Positions 46,375-58,733 of a stretch of DNA of 64,000 nt are shown here, piece by piece. Position 1 is the first letter of the stretch. The number at the start of each line of letters is the position of its first letter. Under the pieces are notes generated by a model. The model saw only the letters and a program-made list of their open reading frames with translations. It did no database searches and was not told the origin of the DNA. The stretch lies in assembly GCA_028023455.1 (NCBI GenBank), contig JAQFVV010012976.1, forward strand, positions 265,001 through 329,000, written 5' to 3'. The DNA is from Epiperipatus broadwayi. Lineage: Eukaryota > Onychophora > Udeonychophora > Euonychophora > Peripatidae. A program made the translations under genes and the position numbers.

Positions 46375-49300
46375 TGTAACTGGACCACCACACAACCCTT
46401 TATTATGTCGGTTGTAACAATTTCCTGACGAGCATGTTGCAGGAAGGAACAATCAATTGGCATTCCCCAATGCAGATGTTAACCCCCTCCACAACAATAT
46501 TTCCTGCTCATTAGAGGATGTAGCACCATAGAGGCTGGAAGCATCTAAACATTTATATGTTTGGTTTTCCAAATGGCACCACTAGAATTCCATCTCACTA
46601 CAACCTGACTTCCCTAGGTCTAGTGATGCCAGACGTAGCTCAGGAGGCATGACAATCTCATGAACAAGTGCAATGAATGATGAGTGATGCAATAAAAACA
46701 AAATAGAATTAGACAACTGGATAACTAAATTTAATTTTTAGTAACAATAATTTTATTTAATAACAATTAATTTACAAGTTCATTCCTATCCATGTGATGA
46801 CTCATTTTCATTTCATTTATGGAAAGGTTAGAAGCAGTTTGTTGATCAATAGTTCATTTGCATTTCATTTTAATAAAGTTCACCCTTCATTTCAAATGAA
46901 GGCTCATTTAATGTATCTTAGGTAAAGGATTCAAAGGGTCTTTTATCTAGCAGATGTCTACCAATACTGCGTGAATATTTTGCCACTCTTTATTCCATAT
47001 CTGTACATCTCTTTTAGGTAGGCATATAGGTAAGATGAGCTATTCCAGAACTGTAAGGTTTCTGTAATTCAGTCAAGTATCAATGTACATTGGTGCTCAT
47101 AAGTTTCATTATTTTCTTTGTATACAATCGAAATTCATGTAAGCATTTGTAATTTTTATAGTACATTATTTTATTCTATTTATCAAACAGGTAATGTGAA
47201 AAATTCTTGATTTGTGGACTATTCATAGTCCAGTCAGTGTAAATGTGCATCTATGTGCATAAGTTAATCCATATAGTCTTTCATTATTTTATTTATATTT
47301 ATCAAAACAGTAATGTGGTTTAAATTACTCCCACAAAATTAATATTCAGGTACGTATTAAGCATTTGTAATTTTATATCAACATGCAGGTAAGCATTTAG
47401 AGTCCATATAGTATTCCATTACATTTATCAAATCCAGTAATGTGGTTTAAATTACTCCCACAAAATTAACATTCAGGTAAGTATTAAGCATTTGTAATTT
47501 TATATCAACATGCAGGTAAGCATTTAGAATCCATATAATTTTCCATTACATTTATCAAATCCAGTAATGTGGCTTAAATTACTCCCACAAAATTAATATT
47601 CAGGTAAGCATTAAGCATTTTCATTTATACTTTATCACGAATAAATGATTTTCATAATTTTAGTTTCATTCATAATTTTCCAGTAACAAACGTATTTTCA
47701 TGCAGCTACATTTATTAATAATTCTTTTTTTTTATATTTATAATAAAGACATTTTGTTTGTCTTTTAAAACATATATAATTTTAGTTTAAGAAATATGTT
47801 TGTTTATCTTTTAAAAACACGTATAATTTTAGTTTAAGAAATACGTTTGTTTATCTTTTAAAAACACATATAATTTAAGTTTAAAAAATATGTTTTGCCT
47901 TGTCTTTTAAAAAACATATATCGAATATTTTTATAAAATCATTACCTTCATTTATCCAGTTTATCGCTTCAAAAAGGGGTCATCGCATTTCAGCTGAATG
48001 ACATTTTTCCCTTTTTATGATGTCTATCCAGGCAAATCTAGAAAAATCATGGCTTAGAATGAAGAGGTAAAGCTGTTACATTAGCCCTCTATCGCTGTTT
48101 TCATTAATAATGTTTTCTTTTTCCATTATTAACAGTGGTTGTAAAGGTTATATTCCAAGGTGATGAAAGTCAGAGTTGAGTAATACTTAAATAAGAATTT
48201 TAACTTTTTAATTCTTCACTTTTCTTACTATCTTTTTCTCAAAAAAAAATCTTCTTTAAACATACACTTTAAAAATCCAATCTAATCTACCTCTGAACTT
48301 TCAATTTGACTATTTATATTCTCACCTAAGGATTGATTAAGCAGCCTTTCCCACTGTACCTAATTTGCATACTGCTCTCATTTAAGCCCAATTGCCTTTC
48401 TCTTCATAATGATTGGATAATCTACTTTTTTAGTGGGATAGATAAGAACGCATGAAGATTAACCCTTAAACCGCTAATTATATTATTGGTTGTATGAGGT
48501 AAAAATCAAATCTTTTAATTGGCCAACTCACAAACTGAAGACAAAGCCTATTGTTAAAACATATTCGCCTATAATATTAAATTCAACTCAGATACGTTTA
48601 TAAAAAGTATATTACTAATTTTTCAGGTTATGAAAGTGAACAAAAGTTCTTTCAAAAATAAATTGCTATTTATTTATTATAAAATATTCAATTTTGGCAA
48701 ATTTAAAAGCGAATGTCTAAACAAAGAAGTGCTGACGCAAACGCTTTTTTTCAATTTTACGTTATGGAAAAGTAAAGATTTCTTTTTGCTAAATCTTAAA
48801 TATTTTTACTAAAAACTTCAATATTTTTCAAAAATAATTTTGTTTTTTTATTATATTTTTAAAAAATTATTTTTTAATTTCTCAAATTATACTTTTTAAT
48901 ATTTAAATCACATTCGAAATGAAAAGCTCAGCGTTTTTCTTTATTTTCTTTGATCAGGCAGTTTCTTTGTTCTTTTCAGCCAATCAGAATGTCTTTGTCG
49001 GCTGAGAGCCAATCACCAACAAGCTTCTTTCTTTGTTTAGCTTTAAATGCGGTTTTTTTTATTTTTTACTTGTAAAATAATTCGGAAGAGGGCACCATCT
49101 TACAGAACTTTTAAAAACCTAATCAATAACTGTCAAACGAATATCCTAGCATTAAAAATAACGGAATTAGAGTGACATCAACTGTTGAGGAGAGGCCTCA
49201 TAAGAGGCAGGAAAAGGGTTAAGCCATGTTTTTCAATTAGCTAACTTTGCCTCAAGTGGTAATCACCCTTTATTTGAAAACATAGTTCCAAAAATTAAAA

Positions 49301-49497
49301 ATGTAATATTATTAATAACTGCCAGCTTTTATTTAATCGTAATTTGAAACTATAAAATCAATAATGATTTACTTTTAACTATAAACTTTTTGCTTTATTT
49401 CTTTTTTAATTTGATCAAATCATGCTAGTCTTTTTTAAATGGCGGAGGGGGGGAATCTTTTGAATATATATACACAGGGAACAGTATATCTGTTTCA
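46375..49497 (-). repeat. 5' LTR (3.12 kb, with nested MITE)
   Basis: Direct repeat of 41670-44213. It is 579 bp longer overall because a 756-bp piggyBac-type MITE sits at 48463-49218 and a tandem unit plus small pieces have been lost. Confidence 0.85.
48459..49222. mobile_element. piggyBac-type MITE with TTAA target duplication
   Basis: TTAA at 48459-48462 and 49219-49222 flanks an insert starting CCCTTAAACCGC and ending GCAGGAAAAGGG (inverted ends CCCTT...; 8 of 12 bases match). TTAA duplication and CCC/GGG ends are the piggyBac hallmark. The sister LTR has the uninterrupted site (GAAGATTACACCATG near 43935). No transposase frame; a 60-codon Phe/Lys-rich frame inside is not meaningful. Confidence 0.9.
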
Positions 49498-51019
49498 ATA
49501 TATCTATATATATGGAGAGGTTGCTATAATGTCAAGTTATTAAGCTTATTGAAGTTACATTTATTAAATGATAATAAGTTCCAAACAATTTAAATAATAA
49601 GAATATAAATCTAGGACAACTGTAAAAGGGGAACAAAAGTATTAAAAAAGTAATAATAGTAAAAACTAATAATAAAACAAATATATTTTTGTTCTCTTCA
49701 GTAATTTTATCTATTAGTTTTTAAACTACATGGGTAAAGTTTTAAGTAATGCTTATCAATTTTTAAAAGGAAGAAAAGAAAAAAAATATGGTTTTAACAT
49801 TTTTTTATTAAAAAATGCTGTTTTGTTTTACTTAATTGAAGTTGTTTTTGTTCTTTTCTCTTTACCTCTTGCTAAAACAAAATGCAATGTATTTTTCAAA
49901 TCAGTGTAAATAAAGAATTATACTAATATTGGGCAATTAAAAAGAAAAAAACTACAAAAGATGTTTTTTTAGTAAATAGGGTGTGATTAAACTTTTTAAT
50001 CATCAAAAATAAAAAAGAAGGGAAATAATATTTTTGTAAAAATATAGTCTATTGGTCATGGTTTAACAATATCATGTCTGAGATAATATGTGTTTGGATA
50101 GAAACAAGGGTGATTTAAAAAATAAGCTAGGGGCAGGTTGAAAGTAGTATAACTCAGTTTCTTGTGAAAGTCATTCTTGATTCAGTGTTTGAAAGAAGGA
50201 AAGCAGTAGCATCTCAGCTGTGAAAAGTTCAGTAGAAAGTGAAATTTTCAATCTGATGTAAGACTAAACTCATTATTAGTTTAAAATGTTTTTTTAAATG
50301 GATTTGAAAAAACCCATGGATTAAGCTTTTTCTAAAAGCCAAGCATTGCCATACTTCAGCATGTAACCTGTTCACTAGAAGAAAATTTAAAAGAAAAATG
50401 GTCTCAGCCTGTATGACATCTGACCTGTAAATTATTATATTGGAAAATGGATAAATTCAGCTTGTGCTTATCTGAAAATTATCATATTGTATAATGAATA
50501 AATTTAACTGTGTATACATATCCTCCATCAATATAATGAAAATTTGAAGCTAAAGAAGGAAAAAGTTAATTGAAGAATTTTTGATTGTTTAATCTGAACA
50601 TTTGGAGAAACCAGAACAGCTGACCTGAAAAGAAACTTAAAATTATAAATTCAAAAGGACTCAAAAAAATGAAACCATAGTAACATAAGACATTGCAGTG
50701 TGCACATCTACACTTATGAATAATTTTTAATAATATCAATAATAATTAATAACTTTTATTAAGTTTTTTGTTGAAACATGCTTGTATTTTTTTTATCTCC
50801 TCTCTAAAATTGTAAAAAAAATAATATGGAACCTTCTCATTTTAGTAAAAAAGATTTTTTAACTATTATTAAATTTGTATTTTTTTCTATGAAATATTGT
50901 TGTTGTTTTATTTTAATTATCGAAAAGAAAAATAATTCTGTTTAAAGTAAAGGCTCGTTAATTTAATTATTCAAAGTTAACAACTGGTTAGTCATATTTG
51001 CTATATGAAATTATGTACA
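49498..51019. other. A+T-rich sequence, no gene seen
   Basis: No sustained frame, repeat partner or structure recognised. Confidence 0.55.
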
Positions 51020-51355
51020 ACTGATACACATGACCACATGCATGTGGAAAATATAACTGCTCTTTAATATACATATTTCATGCTAAACCAGCATTCAGTA
51101 GTTGGTCCAGATCATCTTCTTTTGCTGAAATATATAATCAGTGCTCAGTTTATATTAAGATAGCAAATTTTCAAATTTTAATAGGCAATGAGATGGATGC
51201 CTGAAGAGTAGGAGAGTGGAGAGTATTGAAGCCTGTCCATTAAAGTTTGAAGATTTGCAATCTTAATACAAACTGAGTACTGATTATATATCTGTGTAGG
51301 AGATGATATGGACCAACTGATGAGAGCAGGTTCAGCATGAAATATATATATATAT
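51020..51355. repeat. Hammerhead repeat family B, palindromic, split by LTR element
   Basis: Left (minus) part includes CACATGACCACATGCATGTGG and the motif CUGA-AUGCU-GGUUU-AGCAU-GAAAU with a perfect stem II. The right (plus) part includes GGACCAACTGATGAGAGCAGG and GCATGAAATATATATAT. The LTR element entered the AT run just after GAAA; the repeat resumes at 56471 (CACATGCATGTGGTCATGTG). Confidence 0.7.
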
Positions 51356-53551
51356 TGTAACGATCCGGAGAAATTTGACTAAAGGTATCCACACTACAGG
51401 GCGCCATCTAGGCATTTGAACCTAGAAAAATTTATAAAGTAGGCAGATATGTAAGTCAAAAAAAAAAAAAATTTTTTTTTTTTTAAATTTTGCATCCGGT
51501 CGTTAGCCCATGTCACTAGCTCAGTGGAATAGCAGAGATTTAATAATATAATACTTTATCTAATTATATTTCAATATTAAAAAAATAAATAAAATAAGCC
51601 ACTGCCAGTAATTAACATACAAAAATTTATTTACGCACATATATATATAAGATTTAAAATTGTTTTAGTATCAGTTTACATTTTAACATTTAACATTATT
51701 TTTAACTTTACTTTACTTTAATTTACATTTAATTACTATTATATTCTAATTTTACATTTTAATTAAGTTCGCACAGATAAATTTAAGAAAGCTTGTTTAT
51801 AATGTTGAATGTAGATTGGTTACATAGATTTCACGGTCAAAAACATTTCAAAATAAACATAAACGATCAAAATACAAAATTATTGATTACTGACAATTGC
51901 AGAGGGAAATTTATACGTAACCCAATAGTATTCACCATAAGATACTTGCATTGTCACCAATAACTTAAAAGACATCCGAATAAACACATTTTAGATACTC
52001 ACCGTGAGGTATCATTATTTATCGAATGTCTACATATTTTGATCAAATATGAAATCCAAAACATAATTAACCGATAACGAATCCATGCAAATGTCTATAA
52101 ACAACTTAAATTTAATGCATTTTTATTTAGGGTCGAGTATGAATAGACTACATAGATTTGCATTTGAAAATAAAATATTCTATCCCTATTTAACCTTAGG
52201 CTAAAATTTGCAGTCAAACTGGCATCAATTCATCTGATATATTGATGTATTCAATGTATTACAGAATACGGCAGCACCAAAAAGATCAAGAGAAGATATT
52301 GACTCTCATCAGATAGGAATATTACATCTATCTAATGAGAAGAACAATAAAAAAAACTCCATAGAAAGGAACTGCATTCTCCGTCTTATAATTCCTTCCA
52401 TAGGCAAACAGGTGAGTGCGGTGTATATATAAACGATTCTGCCAGTAGCGAATCTCCGACTACATCTACTAGCTACATCAATATATCCAATCCATTGACC
52501 CAATCTAACAATGACACAAATAACCTAAGATTACCCTCCCCTAATATAACTTTACAAATCTATACAGCCATTCACGCCCGACTTAAGATTAACATTTATA
52601 TCATTTAACTTAACGGAAAACAAAAATCATAATAAAACTTAAAGAACAAAAAATAAATAAATGGAAATGATTTTACAAAATAATTACATTAAATAAAATT
52701 ATAACTAATTAATAAATAACGTTGGTCAGATAGGATAATATTGCAATCATTTAAATATGGAAAGTTTTAATTTAATGTTCATTATTTATAAAGTTCTTAC
52801 GGTTTACAACAGTTCATCTTTATCCGTTACTTGCCATGAACATGAATTCCCACGCCGTCCTCAAAAGATTGGTATCCATTTAGCCATTGTTTTATTTATT
52901 CATTCGGAGGTTTTTTAGTTTAATTGGTCCTCAATGTAGGAAATGATAGTTCATTTCTCTTTTCTTTAACAGCTGAAAAAATTGACAGTGCGTCTGTCAA
53001 TTCCTTCACCTCCAACTCCGTACTAATACATATAGTCACATTGTAATAATCAATTACCAATCACTAATTAATAATTTCCAAATTTTCCTTTTATATGTAT
53101 TCGAAGGATTGACTTGGCATTAGGTCATCGATGTGATGATCCTTTCGCTGAGGTCCGATTTCCCGATGGATTTCTTTCATTGGCTATTTGTTTCTATTGT
53201 TTTCCTATCTGACCGATGTTTTTACATTTAAATGTCCAAGGCTGGTTTACATTTAACTAATTAACAATCATTTCCATTTCTGATTAATTTCTGTGCTTTT
53301 CAAGATTAAAGATATATTTTTATCTCTAAATCTTTTTAAGTTTTTGTTTTTAAAATACCTTTTCAATTTTTAATACAGTTTTATTTTAATAATTTTTTTT
53401 TATCTGTGCGATTTAATATATACGAGTTTAAGATGATATTTAATTTCAATTTTTAATTCTTAAAGAAAATTTTTAAATGCGAACTTTTTAATTTACTTTC
53501 ATGTTTAATAAATATAAAAAAAAAATGTAACAAACATCTGTGCTCGTTACA
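51356..53551 (-). repeat. 3' LTR
   Basis: 2196 bp; TGTAAC...GTTACA ends. A reading frame of 94 codons in the sister LTR is broken by a stop here, so it is not a gene. Confidence 0.9.
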
Positions 53552-53734
53552 TATCAGTAAAGTTGCTTAAAAAAATGATCAAAAAAAAAAATTTTACTTA
53601 GGGTTAGTAATTACGGTACACGATTGAGGAAGACATTTACAAAACATCCGGTTCATAATTTTACAAAAAGACTATATACAAAAAGAAAAAGAAAATGTTG
53701 ACTATCGCTTACCTAAGGACCATTTACGTTTACA

Positions 53735-53743
53735 CCCCTCCCC
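53735..53743 (-). other. Polypurine tract candidate
   Basis: Minus strand ATGGGGAGGGG followed directly by TGTAAACG. A polypurine tract normally touches the 3' LTR, but here 183 bp lie between it and the LTR edge at 53551. Confidence 0.55.
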
Positions 53744-54259
53744 ATAAGAGTTCTATTTTATTTTATACATTTTATTTTTACACATGGCATGACAAGCAAA
53801 TTATTTAAATTATTTAGGATGGTTGCATTGAGATAAATATGTTTTAAGAAATAATGGGTTTAAACGTGTATATTTGCAGCACAATTATAAATACCACCAA
53901 CTTATTTATGACTGATTGAAATGCATACATAGGGTTACACTGAAGTAATTCCCAAAAGTACTCTCCGTAAGGTACCACATTTACCATCATAAACTTTCGT
54001 GGCTGTGCGCTCCTATACACATTAAAGCATAATTTATATTAACAACAAAAAAAACATATCAAATGCAACCTTTTGACTTTCTTTTTAACAAAATATAGTT
54101 TAAAATTATTTATACTTTCTCGTGTTTAATATATATGCACAATTTCTTCTAGCAGTGCTTTTATAAGATTCAAAGTATACGACTTTATGTAACAGATAAA
54201 AATATTTCATTTTGAAAAAAGAAATTTACTCAGGGTATACGTGGTTTATTAAACATCGG

Positions 54260-54277
54260 GCCCCATGTTGGGCGCCA
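54260..54277 (-). other. Primer binding site for tRNA-Lys
   Basis: Minus strand TGGCGCCCAACATGGGGC, two bases after the 5' LTR. It matches the tRNA-Lys(1,2) primer site at 17 of 18 positions. This fixes the element's orientation. Confidence 0.88.
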
Positions 54278-54279
54278 AT

Positions 54280-56470
54280 TGTAACGATCCGGAAAAATTT
54301 CACTAAAGGTATCTGTACTACAGGGCGCCATCTAGGCATTTGAACCTAGAAAAATTTATAAAGTAGGCAGATACGTAAGTCAAAAAAAAATTTTTTTTTT
54401 TTAAATTTTGCATCCGGTCATTAGCCCATGTCACTAGCTCAGTGGAATAGCAGAGATTTAATAATATAATACTTTATCTAATTATATTTCAATATTAAAA
54501 ATAAATAAAATAAGCCACTGCCAGTAATTAACATACAAAAATTTATTTACGCACATATATATATAAGATTTAAAATTGTTTTAGTATCAGTTTACATTTT
54601 AACATTTAACATTATTTTTAACTTTACTTTACTTTAATTTACATTTAATTACTATTATATTCTAATTTTATATTTTAATTAAGTTCGCACAGATAAATTT
54701 ATGAAAGCTTGTTTATAATGTTGAATATAGATTGGTTACACAGATTTCACGGTCAAAAACATTTCAAAATAAACATAAACGGTCAAAATACAAAATTATT
54801 GATTACTGACAATTGCGGAGGGAAATTTATATGTAACCCAATAGTATTCACCATAAGATACTTGCATTGTCACCAATATCTTAAAAGACATCCGAATAAA
54901 TACATTTTAGATACTCACCGTGAGGTATCATTATTTATCGAATGTCTATATATTTTGATCAAATATGAAATCCAAAACATAATTAACCGATAACGAATCC
55001 ATGCAAACGTCTATAAACAACTTAAATTTAATGCATTTTTATTTAGGGTCGAGTATGAATAGACTACATAGATTTGCATTTGAAAATAAAATATTCTATC
55101 CCTATTTAACCTTAGGCTAAAATTCGCAGTCAAACTGGCGTCAATTCATCTGATATATCGATGTATTCAATGTAATACGGAATACGGCAGCAACAAAAAG
55201 ATCAAGAGAAGACATTGACTCTCATCAGATAGGGATATTACATCTATCTAACGAGAAGAACAATAAAAAAAAACTCCATAGAAAGGAACTGCGTTCTCCG
55301 TCTTATAATTCCTTCCATAGGCAATCAGGTAAGTGCGGCGTATATATAAATGATTCTTCCAGTAGCGAATCTCCAACTACATCTACTAGCTACATCAATA
55401 TATCCAATCCATTGACCCAATCTAACAACGACACAAATAACCTAAGATTACCCTCCCCTAATATAACCTTACAAATCTATACAGCCATTCACGCCCGACT
55501 TAAGTTTAACATTTATATCATTTAACTTAACGGAAAACAAAAATCATAATAAAACTTAAAGAACAAAAAATAAATAAATGGAAATGATTTTACAAAATAA
55601 TTACATTAAATAAAATTATAACTAATTAATAAATAACGTTGGTCAGATAGGATAATATTGCAATCATTTAAATATGGAAAGTTTTAATTTAATGTTCATT
55701 ATTTACAAAGTCCTTATGGTTTACAACAGTTCATCTTTATCCGTTACTTGCCATGAATGTGAATTCCCACGCCGTCCTCAAAAGATTGGTATCCATTTAG
55801 CCGTTGTTTTATTTATTCATTCGAAGGTTTTTTAGTTTAATTGGTCCTCAATGTAGGAAATGATAGTTCATTTCTCTTTTCTTTAACAGCTGAAAAAATT
55901 GACAGTGCGTCTGTCAATTCCTTCACCTCCAACTCCGTACTAATACATATAGTCACATCGTAATAATCAATTACCAATCACTCATTAATAATTTCCAAAT
56001 TTTCCTTTTATACGTATTCGAAGGATTGACTTGGCATTATGTCATCGGTGTGATGATCCTTTCGCTGAGGTCCGATTTCCCGATGGATTTCTTTCATTGG
56101 CTATTTGTTTCTATTGTTTTCCTATCTGACCGATGTTTTTACATTTAAATGCCCAAGGCTGGTTTACATTTAACTAATTAACAATCATTTCCATTTCTGA
56201 TTAATTTCTGTGTTTTTCAAGATTAAAGATATATTTTTATCTCTAAATCTTTTTAAGTTTTTGTTTTTAAAATACCTTTTCTATTTTTAATACAGTTTTA
56301 TTTTAATAATTTTTTTTTATCTGTGCGATTTAATATATACGAGTTTAAGATGATATTTAATTTCAATTTTTAATTCTTAAAGAAAATTTTTAAATGCGAA
56401 CTTTTTAATTTACTTTCATGTTTAATAAATATAAAAAAAAACAATGTAACGAACGTCTGTGCTTGTTACA
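54280..56470 (-). repeat. 5' LTR
   Basis: 2191 bp direct repeat of 51356-53551. Confidence 0.9.
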
Positions 56471-56590
56471 ATATAGATATATTAAGATCATTTATCTTTT
56501 TCACATGCATGTGGTCATGTGTATTGGTTGTATAAGATGGAATGGATAGATGTAGGAAGCTTGAAAATCTGAGTTCAAATCCTTTCTAAT
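56471..56590 (+). repeat. Hammerhead repeat family B, continuation after LTR element
   Basis: CACATGCATGTGGTCATGTG is the inverted partner of 51027-51046. It is followed by ATTGGTTGTATAAGATGGAATGG and GAGTTCAAATCC, a B-box-like string also seen near 25868. Confidence 0.6.
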
Positions 56591-57853
56591 TACATTAAGT
56601 TCAGTATAGACAATATACTTATATTTTAATGTTATATATGGAATTATATTTTTATAGAAATGGGTTAGATTTGGAATTATCATATTGTCATATCTTTTCT
56701 AAATTTATTAGTTAATTGCATTAAATTATTGGTAAAAATAATAATAGTTTTAGTGACTTTATTCTTCCATCTATTTGTTATATGAATTGAAAGCATGTGT
56801 GACTTGGTTTCATTATAGTATAGTGTTTTAAGGGATTGGTAAGTTATCCTAGTAAAACTATTTAAATTAAATTAGATTAAGCATATACATTTATCTTTTT
56901 TCTTGTTCACAGTCACTATCCTTAAGGTCTTTTGATCTTCAGCTAAGTCAAGATCATCTTGAAAGTCCATTTACTGCATTTTATTTATATATTAAAAATT
57001 AATTTATACAATTATAGTACCAGATAATCAGAGCTTTGATGGTGATCATTATGTATCAGGATTCAAGAATTATTTTATCATGATAGATACTTTAGCACCT
57101 AATTATATGCATCCAGATGATTGTTATATCTCTTAACTTTGAAAGTGGCTAGAAATAATTATTCTCTTTTAAATTAATCTTTTTTAGATACGGTCATGAG
57201 AGATGGCTGTTGATTATTCTTGTTTAATGCTGGTGATGTAATTTATTATTATTATAACTACTTATATTTTTATTCTTTGCTGATCTTATACTCCTTTTAT
57301 ATTTATTCATTTTAAACTTATTCATGTTAGTTCATTGATTATAACTACTCAATGGTGAAGAAAATAATGATTTCCCATTACTCTATATCATCGGTCTCCA
57401 TACTATTACAAACAGTGCCCAATTTAGACTCTGACGATAACTGAATTCTGATTGCCATTATATAAAAAGCCATCTAACTTGAATCTCAAGTATAATTACA
57501 CCTGAAAAAAAAAGTTGATATCTGATGGAAAATAATAGAAAACCCTGTATTTCTGTTAAATATGGGATGAGTATAAGTGATAATTTATTGATTTTATTAT
57601 TGATTATACAAATAATGATATTAATGTATATATAAAAGAATTCATGTTTACTGTAGAATGGGAAATCAGAGCAGTGTTTTTGAACATTGGATGGAGCTTT
57701 TGGCTGTGGAAGTTTATTTAGCTGTACTATCAATATTGGGGATGAATGGAGGATTTTGTCCTAGGCTTGAGAATGCAATATTTTCATAGAACTTTATGAA
57801 CTATCTCAACATTATTCTAACCCACCTTGAGTTTTTATTTTTCCAGCTATTTA
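56591..57853. other. A+T-rich sequence, no gene seen
   Basis: Frames at 57458-57733 (minus) are hydrophobic and A+T-driven; not supported. Confidence 0.55.
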
Positions 57854-58084
57854 TTATGATAGTTAATAGTTAAGATTTTACTTCATTAACGCTTAAATAA
57901 ATTAATATATATATGTGCTCTGCGCACAGTTAATGAATCTATTAATAAATTGTCAAAATTTTTACTGCCAAGCGCTTTCGGGACAGTCTACAGTCCCATA
58001 TTCAGGGCGAGTTATTCTGTTAATAACTGTAAAACTATGCAAATTTTATTCAAATTTATATGCAGATGTTACGTGGACCATTTA

Positions 58085-58280
58085 CTAGATAGGGAATAGC
58101 AGGCCTCTCTTCTGTTGATTGCCGATAGGTCAGCTGCAATGAAGTAAGCTTCCCTAACTTTACGTTTGTGTCATTTGTTTCAGAGCAAACGACACTGGCT
58201 GTGGTAGATAGAAAAGCATGTCCAGAGTTTCTTTCATGTTCGACAAAAATCGAATTACCTTCATACTTTGACAACATATT
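58085..58280 (-). pseudogene. PLE GIY-YIG C-terminus, left arm, frameshifted
   Basis: Encodes 'KYEGNSIFVEHERNSGH', then 'VVCSETNDT'. One missing base near 58160 (relative to the right arm) throws the rest out of frame, so the 'REAYFIAAD' signature is in another frame. Confidence 0.75.
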
Positions 58281-58336
58281 ATGGAGAGACCAAAACTAAC
58301 ATTGCCACCAGAGTAGCTCAACACTGATACCTTTAC

Positions 58337-58552
58337 AATAAAACCAAAACAAAGTATGAAGGTAATTCGATTTTTGTCGAACAAGAAAGAAACTCTGGAC
58401 ATGTTTTTCTACCTACCACAGCTAGTGTCATTTGCTCTGAAACAAACGACACCAAACGTAAAGTTAGGGAAGCTTACTTCATTGCGGCTGACCCATCGGC
58501 AATCAACAGAAGAGAGGCCTGCTATTCCCTATCTCGTAAATGGTCCACATAA
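58337..58552 (+). pseudogene. PLE GIY-YIG C-terminus, right arm
   Basis: 71 open codons and a stop. 'ERNSGH' (GIY-YIG His region), 'VICSETNDTKRKVREAYFI' (the conserved Arg/Glu region, Glu of 'REAYFI' being the likely metal ligand) and 'INRREACYSLSRKW' at the C-terminus match Penelope-type GIY-YIG endonucleases, which end 'LNREEG..LS..W'. The catalytic GIY-YIG strands and the whole RT lie upstream and are missing. A truncated remnant, not a functional enzyme. Confidence 0.85.
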
Positions 58553-58733
58553 CATCTGCATATAAATTTGCATAAAATTTGCATAGTTTTACAGTTATTA
58601 ACAGAATAACTCGCCATGAATATGGGACTGTAGACTGTCCCGAAAGCGCTTGGCGGTAAAAATTTTGACAATTTATTAATAGCTTCATTAACTGTGCACA
58701 GACCACATATATATTAATTTATGATAGTTAATA

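Larger units (their letters stand above)
41670..49497 (-). mobile_element. LTR retrotransposon with long LTRs, non-autonomous
   Basis: Two direct repeats (41670-44213 and 46375-49497) enclose 2161 bp. Orientation is minus: on that strand each LTR starts TGAAACAG and ends GTTACA, a primer-site-like TGTCGCCC follows the right-hand LTR (46356-46374), and a purine tract GGTGGGGGGTAA abuts the left-hand LTR (44214-44225). The flanks are (AT)n on both sides, so a 4-5 bp target duplication of ATAT type is likely but not unique. The interior keeps a gag-like frame but no protease, RT or integrase, so it needed helper enzymes. LTR divergence and nested inserts show age. Confidence 0.85.
51356..56470 (-). 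mobile_element. LTR retrotransposon, very short interior (TRIM/LARD-like)
   Basis: Direct repeats 51356-53551 (2196 bp) and 54280-56470 (2191 bp) enclose only 728 bp. On the minus strand each LTR starts TGTAAC and ends GTTACA. The LTRs differ by scattered substitutions (a few percent by eye), so the insertion is younger than the 41.7-kb one. The interior has a tRNA-Lys primer site and a purine tract but no coding sequence; RT and integrase must come from elsewhere. Flanks are ATAT on both sides within the family B repeat. Confidence 0.92.
57854..58733. mobile_element. Inverted pair of PLE 3' ends with 15-bp target duplication
   Basis: TTATGATAGTTAATA at 57854-57868 and 58719-58733 brackets 850 bp. 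Left (57905-58314, minus) and right (58322-58718, plus) arms are two copies of the same PLE 3' end facing away from each other. Each has the end of the GIY-YIG endonuclease, then a non-coding tail with (C)UGAAUAU, a perfect hairpin (GGGAC-UGUAGACU-GUCCC), CGAAAGCGCUUGGC. This resembles the hammerhead in PLE terminal repeats, but the core is CUGAAUA or AUGAAUA in place of CUGANGA. PLEs are retroelements with RT and a GIY-YIG nuclease; RT is absent here. Confidence 0.88.

Noticed and set aside
54709-54993. 94-codon frame inside the LTR
   Set aside because: Broken by a stop in the sister LTR and without family features.
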